Origin: Corythoichthys intestinalis
Taxonomy: Eukaryota; Chordata; Actinopteri; Syngnathiformes; Syngnathidae
Length of the DNA: 64,000 bases
Assembly: GCF_030265065.1 (NCBI RefSeq)
Contig: NC_080406.1
Location: forward strand, 441,501 to 505,500
Reading direction: 5' to 3'
Position 1 is the first letter of the stretch. Each line of letters opens with the position of its first letter. The notes below the pieces were generated by a model. The model saw only the letters and a list, made by a program, of their open reading frames with translations, was not told the origin of the DNA and searched no databases. Shown in pieces: positions 1-12,274 of the stretch. A program made the position numbers and the translations under genes.

Positions 1-760
1 ACATGAAGAAATGCCATTGGAAATGAATGGGAAGTTTGGACGTCCATAGACGTCAATGGCATCACCCTCCATAAGCGGCAATGCAATGGCGGACATTTGG
101 GGGACACGTCCTATTGAAATCTAGTCATTTTCTGTTGATTTGGGGGAAAAAAATGTTCCCATTGAAAATGAATGGGAAAAAATTTGGACGTCCATGGACG
201 TCAATGGTATCAACTTACATAGGCTTCAATGGAATCCAAGTACATTGGCATCAATAAAATGTAAAAACATGCTGAAATGCCATTAGAAAATGAATGGGAA
301 ATTTGGACGTCCATGGCCGTCAATGGCGGCACCCTTCATAAGCGTCAATGGAATTGGAGAAGTTTGGGGGACACGTCGTATTGATATCTGGTCATTTTCT
401 GTTGATTGTGGGAAAAAAAAACATTTCCCATTGAAAATGAATGGGAAAAAATTTGGACGTCCATGGACGTCATTGGCAGCACCCCCTATAAGCGTCAATG
501 GAGTCAGGGATGTTTGGGGGACAGGTCCTATTGATATCTGGTCATTATCTGTTGATTTGGGGAAATTTAGTTTTTTCCCCATTGAAAATGAATGGGAAAC
601 ATTTTGGACGTCCATGGCCGTCCATGGCATCGACATCCATAAAGTCAATTGAATCCAAGTACATTGGCATCAATAGAGTCGACATGCATGGCCGTCAATG
701 GCATCAATGCAATGTCAAAAATTTAATTGGAAATCCCATTGTAAGTGAAAGGGAAATGTT
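1..760. repeat. Tandem array with GGACGTCCATGG module
   Basis: A block containing AATGGGAAA, TTTGGACGTCCATGG and CGTCAATGGC recurs at about 34, 183, 302, 451 and 603. The spacing alternates near 149 and 119-152, which looks like a two-part higher-order unit. Between these modules other segments also recur, including one with GGGGGACACGTCCTATTGA. Short open frames on both strands are by-products of the repeat. No gene is seen. The array is cut by the window edge. The same GGACGT...CCGTCAATGGC module reappears inside the minisatellite elements elsewhere in the window. Confidence 0.8.
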
Positions 761-1440
761 CTCATTAGAAATGAATGGGACAGTTTTTGGCAAATTTCCG
801 GGGGACCGTAATTTTTATCAAAATTCTGTATGCAACTTTTATGCCCCTCACCGTCACGGAATTTTTGATGCCCAAATTGTGTGATTTGGTCAAAAATTGA
901 ACGATAGATACATTTTGAAACTTTTCTTTGTTTCCCATTAAAAATGAATGGGCCAGTTTTTGGCAATTTGCCGGGAAACCGAACATTTTATCAAAAATTT
1001 TTCTGGTATTTTTTATGCCCCTTGCCATCCCGGAATTTTTGACGCCCATCTTGTGTGTTTTCGTCAAAAATTGACGGACTAGTAACAGTTTGAAAGTTTT
1101 TTTTCCCATTAAAAATGAATGGGCAGGTTTTTGGCAAATTTCTGGGGAACCGTATATTTTTTCCAAATTGTGTTAATAACCTTTATTCCCCTCCCCGTCC
1201 TGGAATTTTTGATGCCCAAATTGTGTGATTTGGTGAAAAATTGTAGGACTAGATACACTTTGAAACTTTTTTTTTCTCATTAAAAATGAATGGGCAAGTT
1301 TTTGTCAAATTTCTGGGGAACCGTAAATTTTTTCCAAATTCTGTATACAACTTTTATGCCCCTCACCGTCCCGGAATTTTTGATACCTAAATTATGTAAT
1401 TTGGTAAAAAAATTGTAGGACTAGATACATTTTGAAAATT
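761..1440. repeat. Second tandem array, unit about 172 bp, four copies
   Basis: The start of the unit (CATTAAAAATGAATGGGC and variants) occurs at about 761, 934, 1105 and 1276, giving a regular period of 171-173 bp. Each unit also holds the segments GGCAAATTTCTGGGGAACCG and CCCCTCACCGTCCCGGAATT. Units differ by scattered substitutions, so the array is moderately old. It begins exactly where the different array at 1-760 ends and shares with it the AATGAATGGG motif, so one could have been built from the other. From 1441 to 2036 only a foldback-type GGACGTCTA fragment (about 1735-1800) is recognisable. Confidence 0.8.
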
Positions 1441-2036
1441 GCTTTTTTTTTTCGGAACATTGCCGTTTACGGGCAAACGGAAAAATTTTCGGGGTCGTTT
1501 GAAAAATTCCCATTGTCGCGCAAAAATTCCGGACGTGTCGGTACTTGAATGGTACCGATCGGTCAAGCGGTTCGGGCTGCGCAGCGCGCCGAAGGATTTC
1601 CATTCCAAAAAAAAAAAAAAACGAATAACATATAGGGAGGAAGTTGTAGAATCTCACTACCTGATCTTTCCAAAGGAAAGACCAGGTAATAAATCTCAAC
1701 TCATCTTGTGATGAATCAAATTTTGCAATGAATCTCTCAGTGCCAGTGACGGCACTAGCCGCCCAATCCACTTTCCAAAATGGATTGGACGTCTATCACT
1801 AGAAAAAAATCTTGAAACGTATTTGCAAACAATTTAATCATTTGAAAATACTTTATTCACCCGAATACCCTATTTGACAAATATTTCAAGGTGAAACTGA
1901 CAAGGTGTTTCAAGTTGAGCTAGGTTAGATGGCCTCCCTGGCACCAGAGGGTGCTGCCAGATGCCTAAACAGAGCCCCGGTGTTGTGTTTATTTGGAAGG
2001 TCCATATTATCTGGTCGTCCCACTCACAAAGTAACA

Positions 2037-2290
2037 GCGGGGCGAAAAGTTGTATTTGCCATGTGGCAAAATTGATTTTGCCATGTGGCATTTTTGAATG
2101 GAAAATTTGGACGTGCATAGCCGTCAATGGCATGGACGTGCATGGCCTGCAAAAATGCCGTATACCAAAAAAATGCCACATGGCAAAAAAAATGAACACA
2201 CATGGCAAAAAATGCCACATGGGAAAAAATGACACATGGCAAATTCTTTATTTCCAAATGGCAAATACCACTTTTGTTTCTCGCTGTCTC
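2037..2290. mobile_element. Minisatellite element, short copy (copy A)
   Basis: The ends are inverted: the left has AAAAGTTGTATTTGCC and the right has GGCAAATACCACTTTTG followed by TCTCGCTG. Between them are a few TTTTGCCATGTGGCA-type units and one internal block with GGACGTGCATAGCCGTCAATGG. It has the same architecture as the larger copies at 18778, 21829 and 49757. No coding capacity is believable. It is probably a non-autonomous DNA element; the family name is not known to me. Confidence 0.7.
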
Positions 2291-2309
2291 TCCAGAGTAA
2301 CCCAAAAAT

Positions 2310-2700
2310 ACCCAGAAATCAACAGGAAGTGAGCTGACAATGGCTTAAAATCATCAGGAAGTGACAAATAAATAAACAAAGTTTTCCAGAAATGCCCAAA
2401 AAGCAATAGGAAGTAAGCTGAACTTGCCCAAAATCAACAGCAAGTGATCAAACAACAAAGGAAGATACCCGGAAATCAGTCAAAATCAACATGAAGTGAC
2501 CTGAAAATGGCCCATAATCAACAGGAAGTGACTAAAATACACTGGATGTTCACCTATAAATGACCCAAAATCAACGGGAAGTGACCCGGAAATGCGCAAC
2601 AATCAACAGGGAGTGAGCAAAATACACAGAAAGTTACCCTGACATGAACCAAAATCAAGAGGAAGTGACTTTGAAATGTGCCCCAAAATCAACAGGTGTT
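2310..2700. repeat. Degenerate ETS-motif minisatellite
   Basis: About a dozen diverged units of roughly 25-35 nt contain CCCAAAATCAACAGGAAGTGA. The core ACAGGAAGTG is an ETS-family consensus. The same unit recurs in small clusters across the whole window, for example at 8480-8585, 26930-27010, 28370-28445, 48690-48800, 49440-49750, 50970-51060, 52340-52580, 53690-53825, 55375-55510 and 62735-62905. Confidence 0.75.
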
Positions 2701-2754
2701 GGCCAGCAGCCTGTTAGTTGTCCTTGAAGTCCAGTCCATTTCGTGTGTTAGCGG

Positions 2755-4365
2755 CAGGGGCGGACTGGGACTAAAAAGCAGCCCTGGACTTTGACTCAGC
2801 CCAGCCCATAAGAATCGCTATACGAAGGGAAACACAGACCCCATAGGGGGGTCCGGGAACATGCCCCTCCCGGGAGAATTTTTTTTTTTTTTTTACATTT
2901 TATTGTAAAATGCACCAATTTCGTGCACTTTGAGAGAAAAATGAAGAAAATGTGTCTAGACTGTGACTGTCTGACTACGGGCGCTCAAAGTACTGCAAGG
3001 CTGAACTGGAGTTGGATTCATTTTCTGTACTAGCTCTATGATCAACCTGAATAAACAAATGAACGAATTTATTTTTCAAAGCAAGTTTTACGTATCCAAT
3101 TGATTATAATATATCTCTATAGATCTCTGTCTATAAAATGACTTAATTGTTTATGCCATAATTCAGTGGTCTCCAAACTATTCCACATAGGGCTGCGGCG
3201 GGCGCAGGATTTCATTCCAACAAAACAAGACAAAACCTCTGCACCAATCTGGTGTCTTACAAGTGTAATCAGTTGATTGCAGTCAGGTGCTGCTTGTTTT
3301 AGCAGAAACTTCATTGGTTAAACTGTCGGTACTCGATCGGTTAAAACAAAAACCAGGCCCCACAGCGGCCCTTGAGGACCGGTTTGGAGACCCTGCCATA
3401 ATTAATCTTGCCATACAAATAATAAATTTCCCTGTATACATAAACTTCATTGGAAAGTATTAACCAGAAAACAAAACGATATATAAATGATTAATAATGT
3501 ATATAACATCAATTTAACTACCTAAACTTTAAAGTAAAACCATTCATTTTATTAATATTTTGTTATATTTCTTCTGAATTAATATTGCTATGCTGCGTGT
3601 GCATACATTGTTTTACGGCTAAAATATTTTTTCTTAGGAGAGGGATAGTAGGACTAGCATACTGTAACTTGACACGATTGCAAACGGGTACATCGACTAG
3701 CTGGCACTAACCCTTTAATTGTCATTTATTTGATTTAAAATGTAGCTACCTGATGGATAACAATTGCCAGTTTACAGAGCAAGTAACCCTCTTCATCCCA
3801 ATTTACTTGCCCTGCGCTTGTCTGGGGAACTTCCAACAGTTTATCGTTGCCCCCTCCCTCTTCTTTTCTCTCTCCCAGCACCGTCTGCACGTCAGAGCGG
3901 CTGCAGCTCCCTCTCACCATCGCCGGGAGCTGAGCTGTTGTTACCCGACGTGGCCGTTGCAGCCAGACTGCTGCTTGCGAAAATATTTGTCGATTTATGA
4001 CATTTTAATGCTTCACTCTCCAGTTTCTTTAATTTTTTCTCTCTAACCTTCTCCGCGCCACCCTGCTCTTTTCAGTTTTTTTGCCACCACCATCCATATT
4101 GTGCATTAACACTCGTCGCTATTTTGCTTCCACAAGGAAGGAACCAATGAAGGCTACTCTGTGCTTTCGTCGTTCCTAGTCTATCAGATTGGCGGTGAAA
4201 AACCAGGCGCATTGCTGCCACCTGTCGGATTGGATGCGAACTGTAGATAATCAGAGGATAGGGGGGATAAAAACAGTGATGCATAATGAATGGCGGCCGC
4301 CGGCCGTCCAGGGCACCGGCCGTTCTGTGATCCTCCAGAACCCACAGATTACCAGTCCGCCCCTG
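2755..4365. mobile_element. hAT-type DNA transposon remnant behind ankrd50l
   Basis: The terminal inverted repeats are CAGGGGCGGACTGGGA on the left and ACCAGTCCGCCCCTG on the right. A perfect 8-bp target duplication, GTTAGCGG, lies at 2747-2754 and 4366-4373; TIRs and an 8-bp duplication are the hAT hallmark. No transposase frame is evident, so it is non-autonomous. A smaller hAT MITE is nested at 3164-3395. The right-hand duplication abuts the ankrd50l stop codon (4374-4376), so the element now provides that gene's 3' UTR. Read on the minus strand, the first poly(A)-like hexamers after the stop (ATTAAA near 4028-4033, AATAAA at 3725-3730) lie inside the element. Confidence 0.85.
3164..3395. 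mobile_element. Nested hAT MITE
   Basis: This 232-bp element begins CAGTGGTCTCCAAAC and ends GGTTTGGAGACCCTG. It is flanked by the 8-bp direct repeat CCATAATT (3156-3163 and 3396-3403). It inserted into the hAT at 2755-4365, so it is the younger of the two. It has no coding capacity. Confidence 0.85.
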
Positions 4366-4373
4366 GTTAGCGG

Positions 4374-7300
4374 TCATAGCGGCGTCTCTCTCTTGTAAAA
4401 GGAAGTCCTGGTGGGACCCTCGAACTGCAGCTTAATGGCCTGCTTCAAGTTGAGCTGTGGGTCAGAGGTTTGCATGGAGACCTCCATGACACCTGAGGTC
4501 ATCGCAGCAACATTGTGCTTGGGTGGGGGGTCCCAAGTATCTTTTTGTCGGGGGCCCTTTATTCTGTTTTGGCGAGTTTTATTTTCCCAGAGTCCCGGTA
4601 TTCTCTCCAAGTTTTTCTGGTTCATTCGGTCCCCATATTCCATTTCACGGGACAAAGCTTGAGAGGCCAACTCGGAATTGACGGCGCAAAGAGGTAGAGG
4701 GGGTCCGGCTTCGGGCGGAGTCCGCCGGTTGCTTCCCAAACCACCGGGCGGCGGAGGTAGTGTCGAAGGGCGGCTCCGGCTTCGGGGTAACGAATGCTGC
4801 TGGATCTGTTGGATGAAGCTGAGGGTGTCGGCCGGAACTGTCTGCAGGGTGGCCAACGAGTGTCCGGTGGACGATGTCTGAGAGCTGTGGGCGGAGTGTA
4901 GACACCCTGCTGTGGAACCCGCTGAAGACGGTGATGATGAGGAGGTCACTGTTTTAGGTATGGAGATCTTTTTATTAGGAGAAACCGTGCCGGGCGCCAG
5001 ACTCCGGCAGGGCTTGGCCCCAAAGTTTTCCAGGAGCCGAAGCACCTCATCGTGCTTTTGCCTCCGCGCTACTATCGCGGGGGTCCGGCCGTATTTGTCC
5101 ATGTGGTTGGGATTGGCCCTTCCCTCCAGTAGAACGGACACCACGTCGGCGTGTCCTTGTTGAGCGGCGATACTCAGAGCCGTCGCCCCCTGATGGCAAG
5201 CGAGATCTACGTTGATGCCGCTCGCTGACAGGAGACGGCGCCCCACCTCAGCGCGCCCCGTCCATGCCATCGAATGCAAGGGCGGCCTCCCCTCCGCGTC
5301 TCGAGCGTTTGGATCGGCTCCGTGCTTCAAGAGCAAGTCCGCCGCATCCGTGTTTCCCTGCCAGGAAGCCACGTGCAAGGCGGTCCGGCCCTCAGAGTCT
5401 CTGGATTCCAGAGGCGGCCCGCCCTTCTCTAGGAGTAGAGAGGCCATGCTTAGCTGCCCATCCAAAACCAGGAGGTAGAGCAGCGGTCTCCCCTCCGCGT
5501 CTCGCACATCGGCGTCGGCCCCTCGTCGCAAAAGCAGCTCGGCCACCTCGCTGCGCCCCTCCAGAAGGGCGGCGCTCAAAGCCGAGTGTCCGTCGTAGGC
5601 CCTGTGGTCGATGGGCGAGCGGCGATCCAGCAGTAATCGGGCAGCGCCGAGATGTCCTTCCTGTGCCGCCAGAATCAGCGCCGTACGGCCCTCGACATCC
5701 ATTTCGCCAACCCGCGCCATGCTACCTCGCTCTGTTAGTACAGCGCAGACCGCCCTGTGGCCTTCGCAGGCCGCGGCGTGCAATGGAGTCCAGCCCAGAT
5801 CGTCCTTGTGATTCTCATCCAGACCCCGTTCTAGGAGTGTGCGGACCACCTCGGAGCTTCCCTGTGCCGCCGCCAGACTCAGCGCCGTCCTACCTTCGTC
5901 GTCAATGGCGTCCACGGCGGCCCCCCAAAAGAGGAGCCGGGACACCGTCTGCACGTGGCCCATAGCGGCGGCAGCCAGCAGGGGGGTCATTGGCGCCTTG
6001 GCCGGCGAATCCCCCTCGCGACGAGCGGTCTCGTCCACGTCAGCGCCAGCGTCTAGCAAAAGTTCCACGATGTCATCGTGGCCCTCGTAGGCTGCGAGAA
6101 GCAGCGGGGTCATGCCGTCGTTGTCTCGGTGTCCCGGATCGGCGCCGTGCTCCAGTAAAAGGCTCGCAACCTCGCCGTAACCCTGGCGCCCAGGTACCGA
6201 AGGGCCACAGAGGGCGACGACCGACAGAGCCGTGCGCCCGTCGTTGTCGGCCAAGTCCACCTGGGCCCCGCGGTCCAGTAGCACCCCTGCCGCCTCGGGG
6301 TGTCCCATGTAGGCGGCCGCAATCAGAGGGGTGCGGCCTTTAGAGTCAGTTGTGTCTACTTGAGCATCGTAGTCAAGCAGGATGAGGACCGTCTCCTCGT
6401 GACCCCCCCAGGCCGCAGCCCTGAGGGCGGTGCGCCCTTTCACGTCGCACCCGTCCACGTCAGCCCCCGCGTCCAGCAGAAGCCTCACCGCCTCGCCGTG
6501 CCCGCCCCAGGCCGCGGACCGTAAGGCCGTCCAGCCGTCTGCGTCGGCGTGCTCCAGCATCTCTGATGCGGTCCTCACGTCTTGCGTCCGCATCCAGTCT
6601 AGCAGAACCCGCAGCACGTCTACGCGACCTTGTCTGGAGGCTAACGTGAGCGAGGTTTGACCCTGTTTGTCGCCGAGGAGCGGGTCAGATCCAGTGGTCA
6701 GAAGCAGCCGGACTTGCTTCGCGGATCCCTCCAGGACCGCGTCGGCGAGAGAAGTCTGCGCATCAGTAGAACCGTGGTTCACAGAAGCGCAGACCTTATG
6801 GAGTTCGGGGTCCGTCAATTCACCGTGCGCGGAAAGACTCGGGTCTGCAGCGACAAGTCCGCTAATCTTGAAGAGCTGAAGGACTTTCTGGTGGGTTGAG
6901 GCTGGCGCTTGAGTTACCAACGTGGACAGTAATTCGTTTCTGGACAACGTCAGGGCGGGAACGTCGGCCCAGATCATCCACAGAGCCAGAATCCAGGGCT
7001 TGTCCCGATGGTGACCGGAGCACACCAGATGCGTCCCCAGTTGGACGGCCTCCTCCGAATTCAGTCGGGGTCCTCTTTGCGTCAGCGCCACGGCCAGCGT
7101 GCCGTGCCCCTCGGCTGGGTCGCACAAGTACTTCTGAGTACAGTACTTAATATCTGTTAGCCACTCGGCAAAGCTGTTGTGGAAAAGGAGTTTGCTGCCC
7201 TCGGGACCGTCTACTAGAAGCGGGCCCAGGGTGCGGAGCTTGTTCTGGAACTCCTCCACGCTGAGTAGTTTGTCGCGTGTCAAGAGCGCTGCGAACAATT

Positions 7301-9044
7301 GATGTGGCGCGAGGGGGCGGGGGGCCGCCAGGATGACGTTAAGCAGAGGCTTGACGTAATCAAATAGTCTCCGGGGGAATAATCTTTGGCACAGCCACAG
7401 GTAGAGACCGTTGAGGGTCCCCGGAATATCCCGGATCTCGCGGAGCCCTATGAGGGAGGCGGCCACGCCGTCCAGGACTCGCTCCAGGTACAGGAAGCAG
7501 CCGCCGCTCTTTATGTGGAGCAAATTTAACATGTCCGCCGTGTCCGGGGTGACCTGACGGCGAAGCGCCGCCTCCCTGTCCAAACGTTTCAGGATGTACT
7601 TTTGCGCATCATGGACAGGTTCCGGCCGACGCATGTCGTCCAGGCAGACTTTACGAAAACCTGACAAGCAAAAAGTTTTAGAGACCGGGCAGTACCTAAA
7701 AATCACTGCCTTTGAGCAAGAGCTACCTGGAAACATTTTGCTGACGGCCTTGCTCTGACGACGGACCGAGCAGACCAGCAGGATCCAGCCGGGCATCAGG
7801 TTCTGGTGAGCCGCCAGAAGCTCCGTGATGGACCGGTTCTTCCCGGTGCCCCCGGAACTTCCCTGATAGCTCACGTCCAGAGAGTCCACCAGGATCATCA
7901 TGGTCTGAGGAGGCGGAGGCAAGTCCAGCAAAGGCTTCAGGACATATCTGGATGAAAATTCACATCAAAGAATCCATAAAACCTGTCCCAAAAATGGTGT
8001 GAAGATGCTCAGATAAAGGCACTAAGAAAGTGCACAATCAACACACACACACCTCTTTTCTGGCGGTGACTCAACACATCGGAACTTATGAAATGTATTT
8101 GTCCACACCACCATACACACACAGGCTCACGTTAACTTTCTTTCACTTTACATACAGTATATTAACCCTTTATACTATTCATTCATTCATACATTCTAGG
8201 GTTACGGGGGTCCTGGAGCCAATCCCAGTCACTAGTGCCAATTTAGAGTGTCCAATCAGCCTACCATGCATGTTTTTGGTAGGGTGGGGGGGTTGTGCGT
8301 AGTACCCGGAGAAAACCAACGCAGACACGGGGAGAACATGCAAACAGGAAGCCCAGAGCCCGGGATTGAACCCTTGAACTGTGGCAGACGTCCTAACCAC
8401 TCTGCCACCGTGCCGCCCACCCTTTATAATACATTCAATTAAATATGTACATAGTAAGATTTTTTTTGATAAACTTCCAAGGAAGTGACCAAAATAAACA
8501 GGATGCAAGCCAGAAATTAATCAAAATCAAATCATCAGGAATTTCAATGGAAATACTGTGCCCCAAAATTACAGGGAGTGACCCGAGGTTTTAGATTTGT
8601 GGAGTTTAATTCATAAATGGGACAGAAGAAGACGCGTACAAACCTCTGAAAGGCGAGATCCGGGTCCGCCCGGCACCCGAGGGCGTCTGGCAGCGGTCGG
8701 CGGCGCAGGTCGGCGGCGTGCTCGGGTGGCAGCGGCGCCGACGTTCTCAATTGCTCCGCCAAGGCCATCACGAAGCGCCACGGCAGAGCGCCGGCGGGCT
8801 CCTCCGGTCGGCAGAAGTACCGGACTAGGCAGCGCGATGCCAACCCGGACGCCCGACCCGCCTCAGAGTCGTGCCGCGCCGCCTCAGCGCACAGTGCCGT
8901 CTTCCCCGCCCCTGGGCCACCCGTCACCAGGACCCCCGACGGGCTCCCAGCCGCGCGCCGGGCATCCAGGCTGCGCCGGAGTACGTCCAGCGCCCATTCC
9001 CGGCAGAAGAAGCGGCGACCGCGCGGGAGGCCGGGGTCGCTCAT
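4374..9044 (-). CDS. ankrd50l: ANKRD50-like NTPase/ankyrin-repeat protein
   Basis: Coding exons are 9044-8644, 7947-7727 and 7660-4374. Phases close exactly and give 1302 aa, against about 1430 in human ANKRD50. A P-loop GGPGAGKT lies at residues 42-49 after a start (FFCREW...) that fits ANKRD50. A Walker-B-like MMILVDSLD lies near 150. The conserved helical region contains LHIKSGGCFLYLERVLDG and REIRDIPGTLNGLYLWLCQR. Roughly 19 ankyrin repeats fill about residues 400-1050. The tail keeps IQQHSLPRSRSR and the C-terminus ETPL, a class I PDZ ligand shared with human ANKRD50. The family is linked to SNX27-retromer endosomal recycling; that role is inferred here. The second intron (7661-7726) is 66 nt and has no in-frame stop. 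The 3' UTR begins with a hAT insertion. Whether this is ankrd50 or its fish paralogue ankrd50l is unsettled; the shorter linker favours the latter. Confidence 0.93.
8185..8422. repeat. Dispersed fish repeat in ankrd50l intron 1
   Basis: A diverged copy of a repeat that starts with ATTCATTCAT and ends CCACCGTGCCGCC. Internal blocks include GACACGGGGAGAACATGCAAA and CAATCAGCCTACCATGCATG. A better copy lies at 16981-17353. It is common in teleost genomes; the exact Repbase family is not asserted. Confidence 0.7.
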
Positions 9045-11860
9045 GACGCCATCTTTGCTTCCTGCTGCTTTCCTCTCGACTTCCTGTCAGATGAGTTGAG
9101 AAATGTGTTTAGTTTAAGGTTAGGCGCTTGTACTCGCACTTGAAGGCCACGCCTTCCTGCACTCTGGTTTTTCAAGTTTGCCCCTGGCCGGCTGGCCGGC
9201 CGGCGATTCCGCCCTCGGAACGTGTCGTCACACGCGCGAGAGCTCGTACGTAAGTGCGGATTTCAAAATCTCTCCCAGTTTTTATTTGGCACCGGAGATA
9301 ATGATCTTTTTCATTTGATGGTAGAAAATATGTTTATCCACTAGAGGGCACCCATGCTGTTAATGCTTCATTTCTGTATATTTTTCGATGATATTTTTGG
9401 GGCCTAATATGGCCATTTAATGGGTTATTGAGTCATGATAACAGGTTATATAGAAAAAAAAATATAACAGTTACTCCGTACTTGGGTAGTCTTTTCATCG
9501 GAAACTTTTTGTCTTTTACTTCAGTGAATTTTTTTGGATGACTACTTGTACTTGAGTCATCTTATTTTAAGGTGATACTACTCTGACCCGAGTAAGATTT
9601 TTGTCTACTCTACCCACATCTGGTCCTGAATTATGAGAACCATTCCCAGCGCCATTGACGGCGCTAGACGTCCAGTCTATATGAACTGTGCGCGAGGGCC
9701 TCACGGTGTCAGCGAGCACACAAGCGAGGAGGGGCCGCTCGTTGTCTCTATTTTGTTGACATTCTTGTCATTTCTCATGTTGACGACAACTTGAAGACAC
9801 CGGCCGGCCGCAAACGTCACTTCCCGTCGGCTCGCGTCCGACATCATTCACAGCTCACCATAAACCATCTCCATATTTCATGCAAGTTTTCATATTGTAA
9901 TGTTGAAGCTATTTGACTGCAACTATGTTGCTGTTGTAGCTATGGTTACAATGTGGGTTTAATTTATGCCAACAATATTTTTTTAGGTAGCGATCCTGTG
10001 ATTCATATTCTGTTAGACAGTGATGACTGTGGAAAGTATATTTCTCATGTCAAATAACAGTTTTAAACTCTATCCATTTGTATTGGGCTGAAAGCGATCC
10101 GTCCCTCCAATGGCACTTAATATAATGATTAAAATATTCATTGAGACTTGAAAAGAAATCACAAAACAAAAACTAAAAATACATTATTATTAAAAAAAAT
10201 AATTGCAAAAAAAAAAAAAAAAGCAAAAAAAACAGTTTTTTTAAAAAATGGGTCGATTTCCAAATAAAATAATAATTTCAAAAAGCTATCTATTGATCCA
10301 AAAGGATTGGACGTCTATTGCTATCAGTGTCACTTTAACATGATCATTTGTCTATCTGTCTATTATCGATTGCTAATGGCTTTTTATGATTATAAAAAAT
10401 ATTTTTCTTTTACTAACTATCACAACACACACACTGTGAATCCTTTACATATACCTGGGCTGGCAGGTAATTTTTCACTACCAGTACCTGTCTCACTATT
10501 TGTCACAAAGCAGTTGCAAATGACAGCAACTAAGTTGCCTTACCTGGAAGGAAATGGCTTGTTCTTCTTCAGCGAGTGCTGCTCCGTTGCGTGTGCCACC
10601 TCCTCATAGAACTCAACTCCCCCAGTAGTAGCGCAAGCGATCGATCACGTGATTGCAAAATGGCTATCGGTTCATACATGCACGAGATATTAAAGCATTT
10701 ATTTGTTCCAGCGCTTGAGCAGGGCAGGCTGTGGGCGGAGCTGGGATGAACTGGGCGGGGCGAACCCCCGACTGCAGCGTGCCAGCCTATGGCTCGTATT
10801 TATTGGCTTTCTTTACATTTGCTGACTATTTCATTCATCTTCACCAAAGCTTATAGGATGTAGAAAAACAAATCAATGGTATACTTTGTATTCCTTGTGT
10901 GTTGTTTTTACTTGTACACTATTTTGCTTTTGCGTTGATTTAAGACGAAATTAAAGAAAAAAAGGACGAAATGCATTATCAAACTGTGTTTGCTTCATTT
11001 TTTAAAGGGGGCTGGTGAAAATATATGATATGTCTTTGATTAAACCAAAAAGCTCAAGCAAAACATGTATTTTCTAGGGGATGGAGGCAAATAAGGGTAA
11101 TTTATGACGAGACATTGACTGTGACAATACAAATTAAACTTTTAAGATGAGAACTTTTTACAAGTCTGATGGATAAACATAAGCAAAAGTTACTTACTTT
11201 TGATTTGACTTTTGTTCATTTTGCCCCGCCACACACACTCACAAACACACACCCACACACAACACTCATGTGACAAATGACCCTTAACCTCACCCAAATT
11301 CTGACATGACAGAGCTACAAATACCAAACAAGTGAATATCTTTTTGTTTTTACTGTCTTCTCAGTCTACTTCAGTCATTTTGACACATGTTTTCTAACAC
11401 AACAAAATGAGAACTTGGAGCACAAATACACAAATTACTTGCCAACTAATTGTTCTGGAGTGATTAGTATTCTAAATAAACATGACTCAAAAGTAAGCAG
11501 TAAATGTACTGTATTGCTAACAGTTGTGACGAAAAGGTTGCCGTTTTAAAATCGATCGAACAATGAGGAATTTAGAGCTATTTCAAAGTTTGTGCTCCAT
11601 TGACTATGATGGTTTGTTTATCAAACGGCTCTGACACAAAATGGCCGACAAGTGACGGCATCTATTTTTATATATGATATTTATGATTTATTCCCTCTTG
11701 CGAAAGCCGAACGCAGAACCGGAAGCTACTCGAGCGATTGTTTGGGGAAAATAGTACTTTATCAAAAATAATTATTTTATTTAAAGTAACAATGCTAAAT
11801 ATAAACAACAACTCTTTAAATGATAAAAAAGTAAAGGTGTAGCAGTCTTTTTCGTGAACT
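9045..11860. other. Intergenic gap between ankrd50l and cwc22
   Basis: This is the head-to-head gap of the two genes. The first 250 nt after the ankrd50l start are GC- and CpG-rich and are the probable ankrd50l promoter. At about 9455-9625 lies a MITE-like fragment built on ACTTGAGTCATC and GAGTAAGATTTTTGTCTACTC. GGACGTC foldback pieces lie at about 9650-9690 and 10300-10330. A CA-rich stretch lies near 11230-11270. The remainder is AT-rich sequence in which I see no exon or RNA gene. Confidence 0.6.
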
Positions 11861-11869
11861 GCGGCGGCT

Positions 11870-12065
11870 CACTGACCCGGACGTCCCGGAAGTCAATGCA
11901 GGGCTTGGCGAGCACTATCCGCCACAAGTGTTTTCCCCCCTGTTGTTTAGCGAAGAAATAAGAGCAAAAATTGTACGTTTTCGGGCGTGATTAAACATAC
12001 AAAGGTCAAAGGAAGTCACGGAAGACGAGCTAAGGAGTTTGTGTCTAAAAAAACCCCATCTAAAG
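11870..12065 (+). promoter_or_regulatory. cwc22: cwc22 promoter and non-coding first exon
   Basis: A CpG-rich block holds an ETS-type CCGGAAGT at 11886-11893. A transcribed leader probably ends at 12065, where AAAG is followed by GTAAG, a good splice donor. The next exon (12273) begins two bases before the cwc22 ATG, so this leader is non-coding. The transcription start is inferred, not seen. Confidence 0.6.
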
Positions 12066-12274
12066 GTAAGTCGCTCGAGCCTGTTTTGGCGCCGCTAGTC
12101 ACAGCAGCTAGCTAGATTTGGCAAGATTCGACATCCGGCCTTGAAAAGCGCATAAAGTGTTGGAATGCCCACGAAATTACGACAGCGCACTGGTTTTAAT
12201 GTACATTAATGATATGATGACAATAACTTAAATATGTCGGCTTCAATTATTCATTTTACTTGTGTGTTTCAGAT

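Noticed and set aside
5264-5965. 233-codon plus-strand frame as a gene
   Set aside because: It is the GC-rich antisense shadow of the ankyrin repeats of ankrd50l, with no splice support or recognisable domain.
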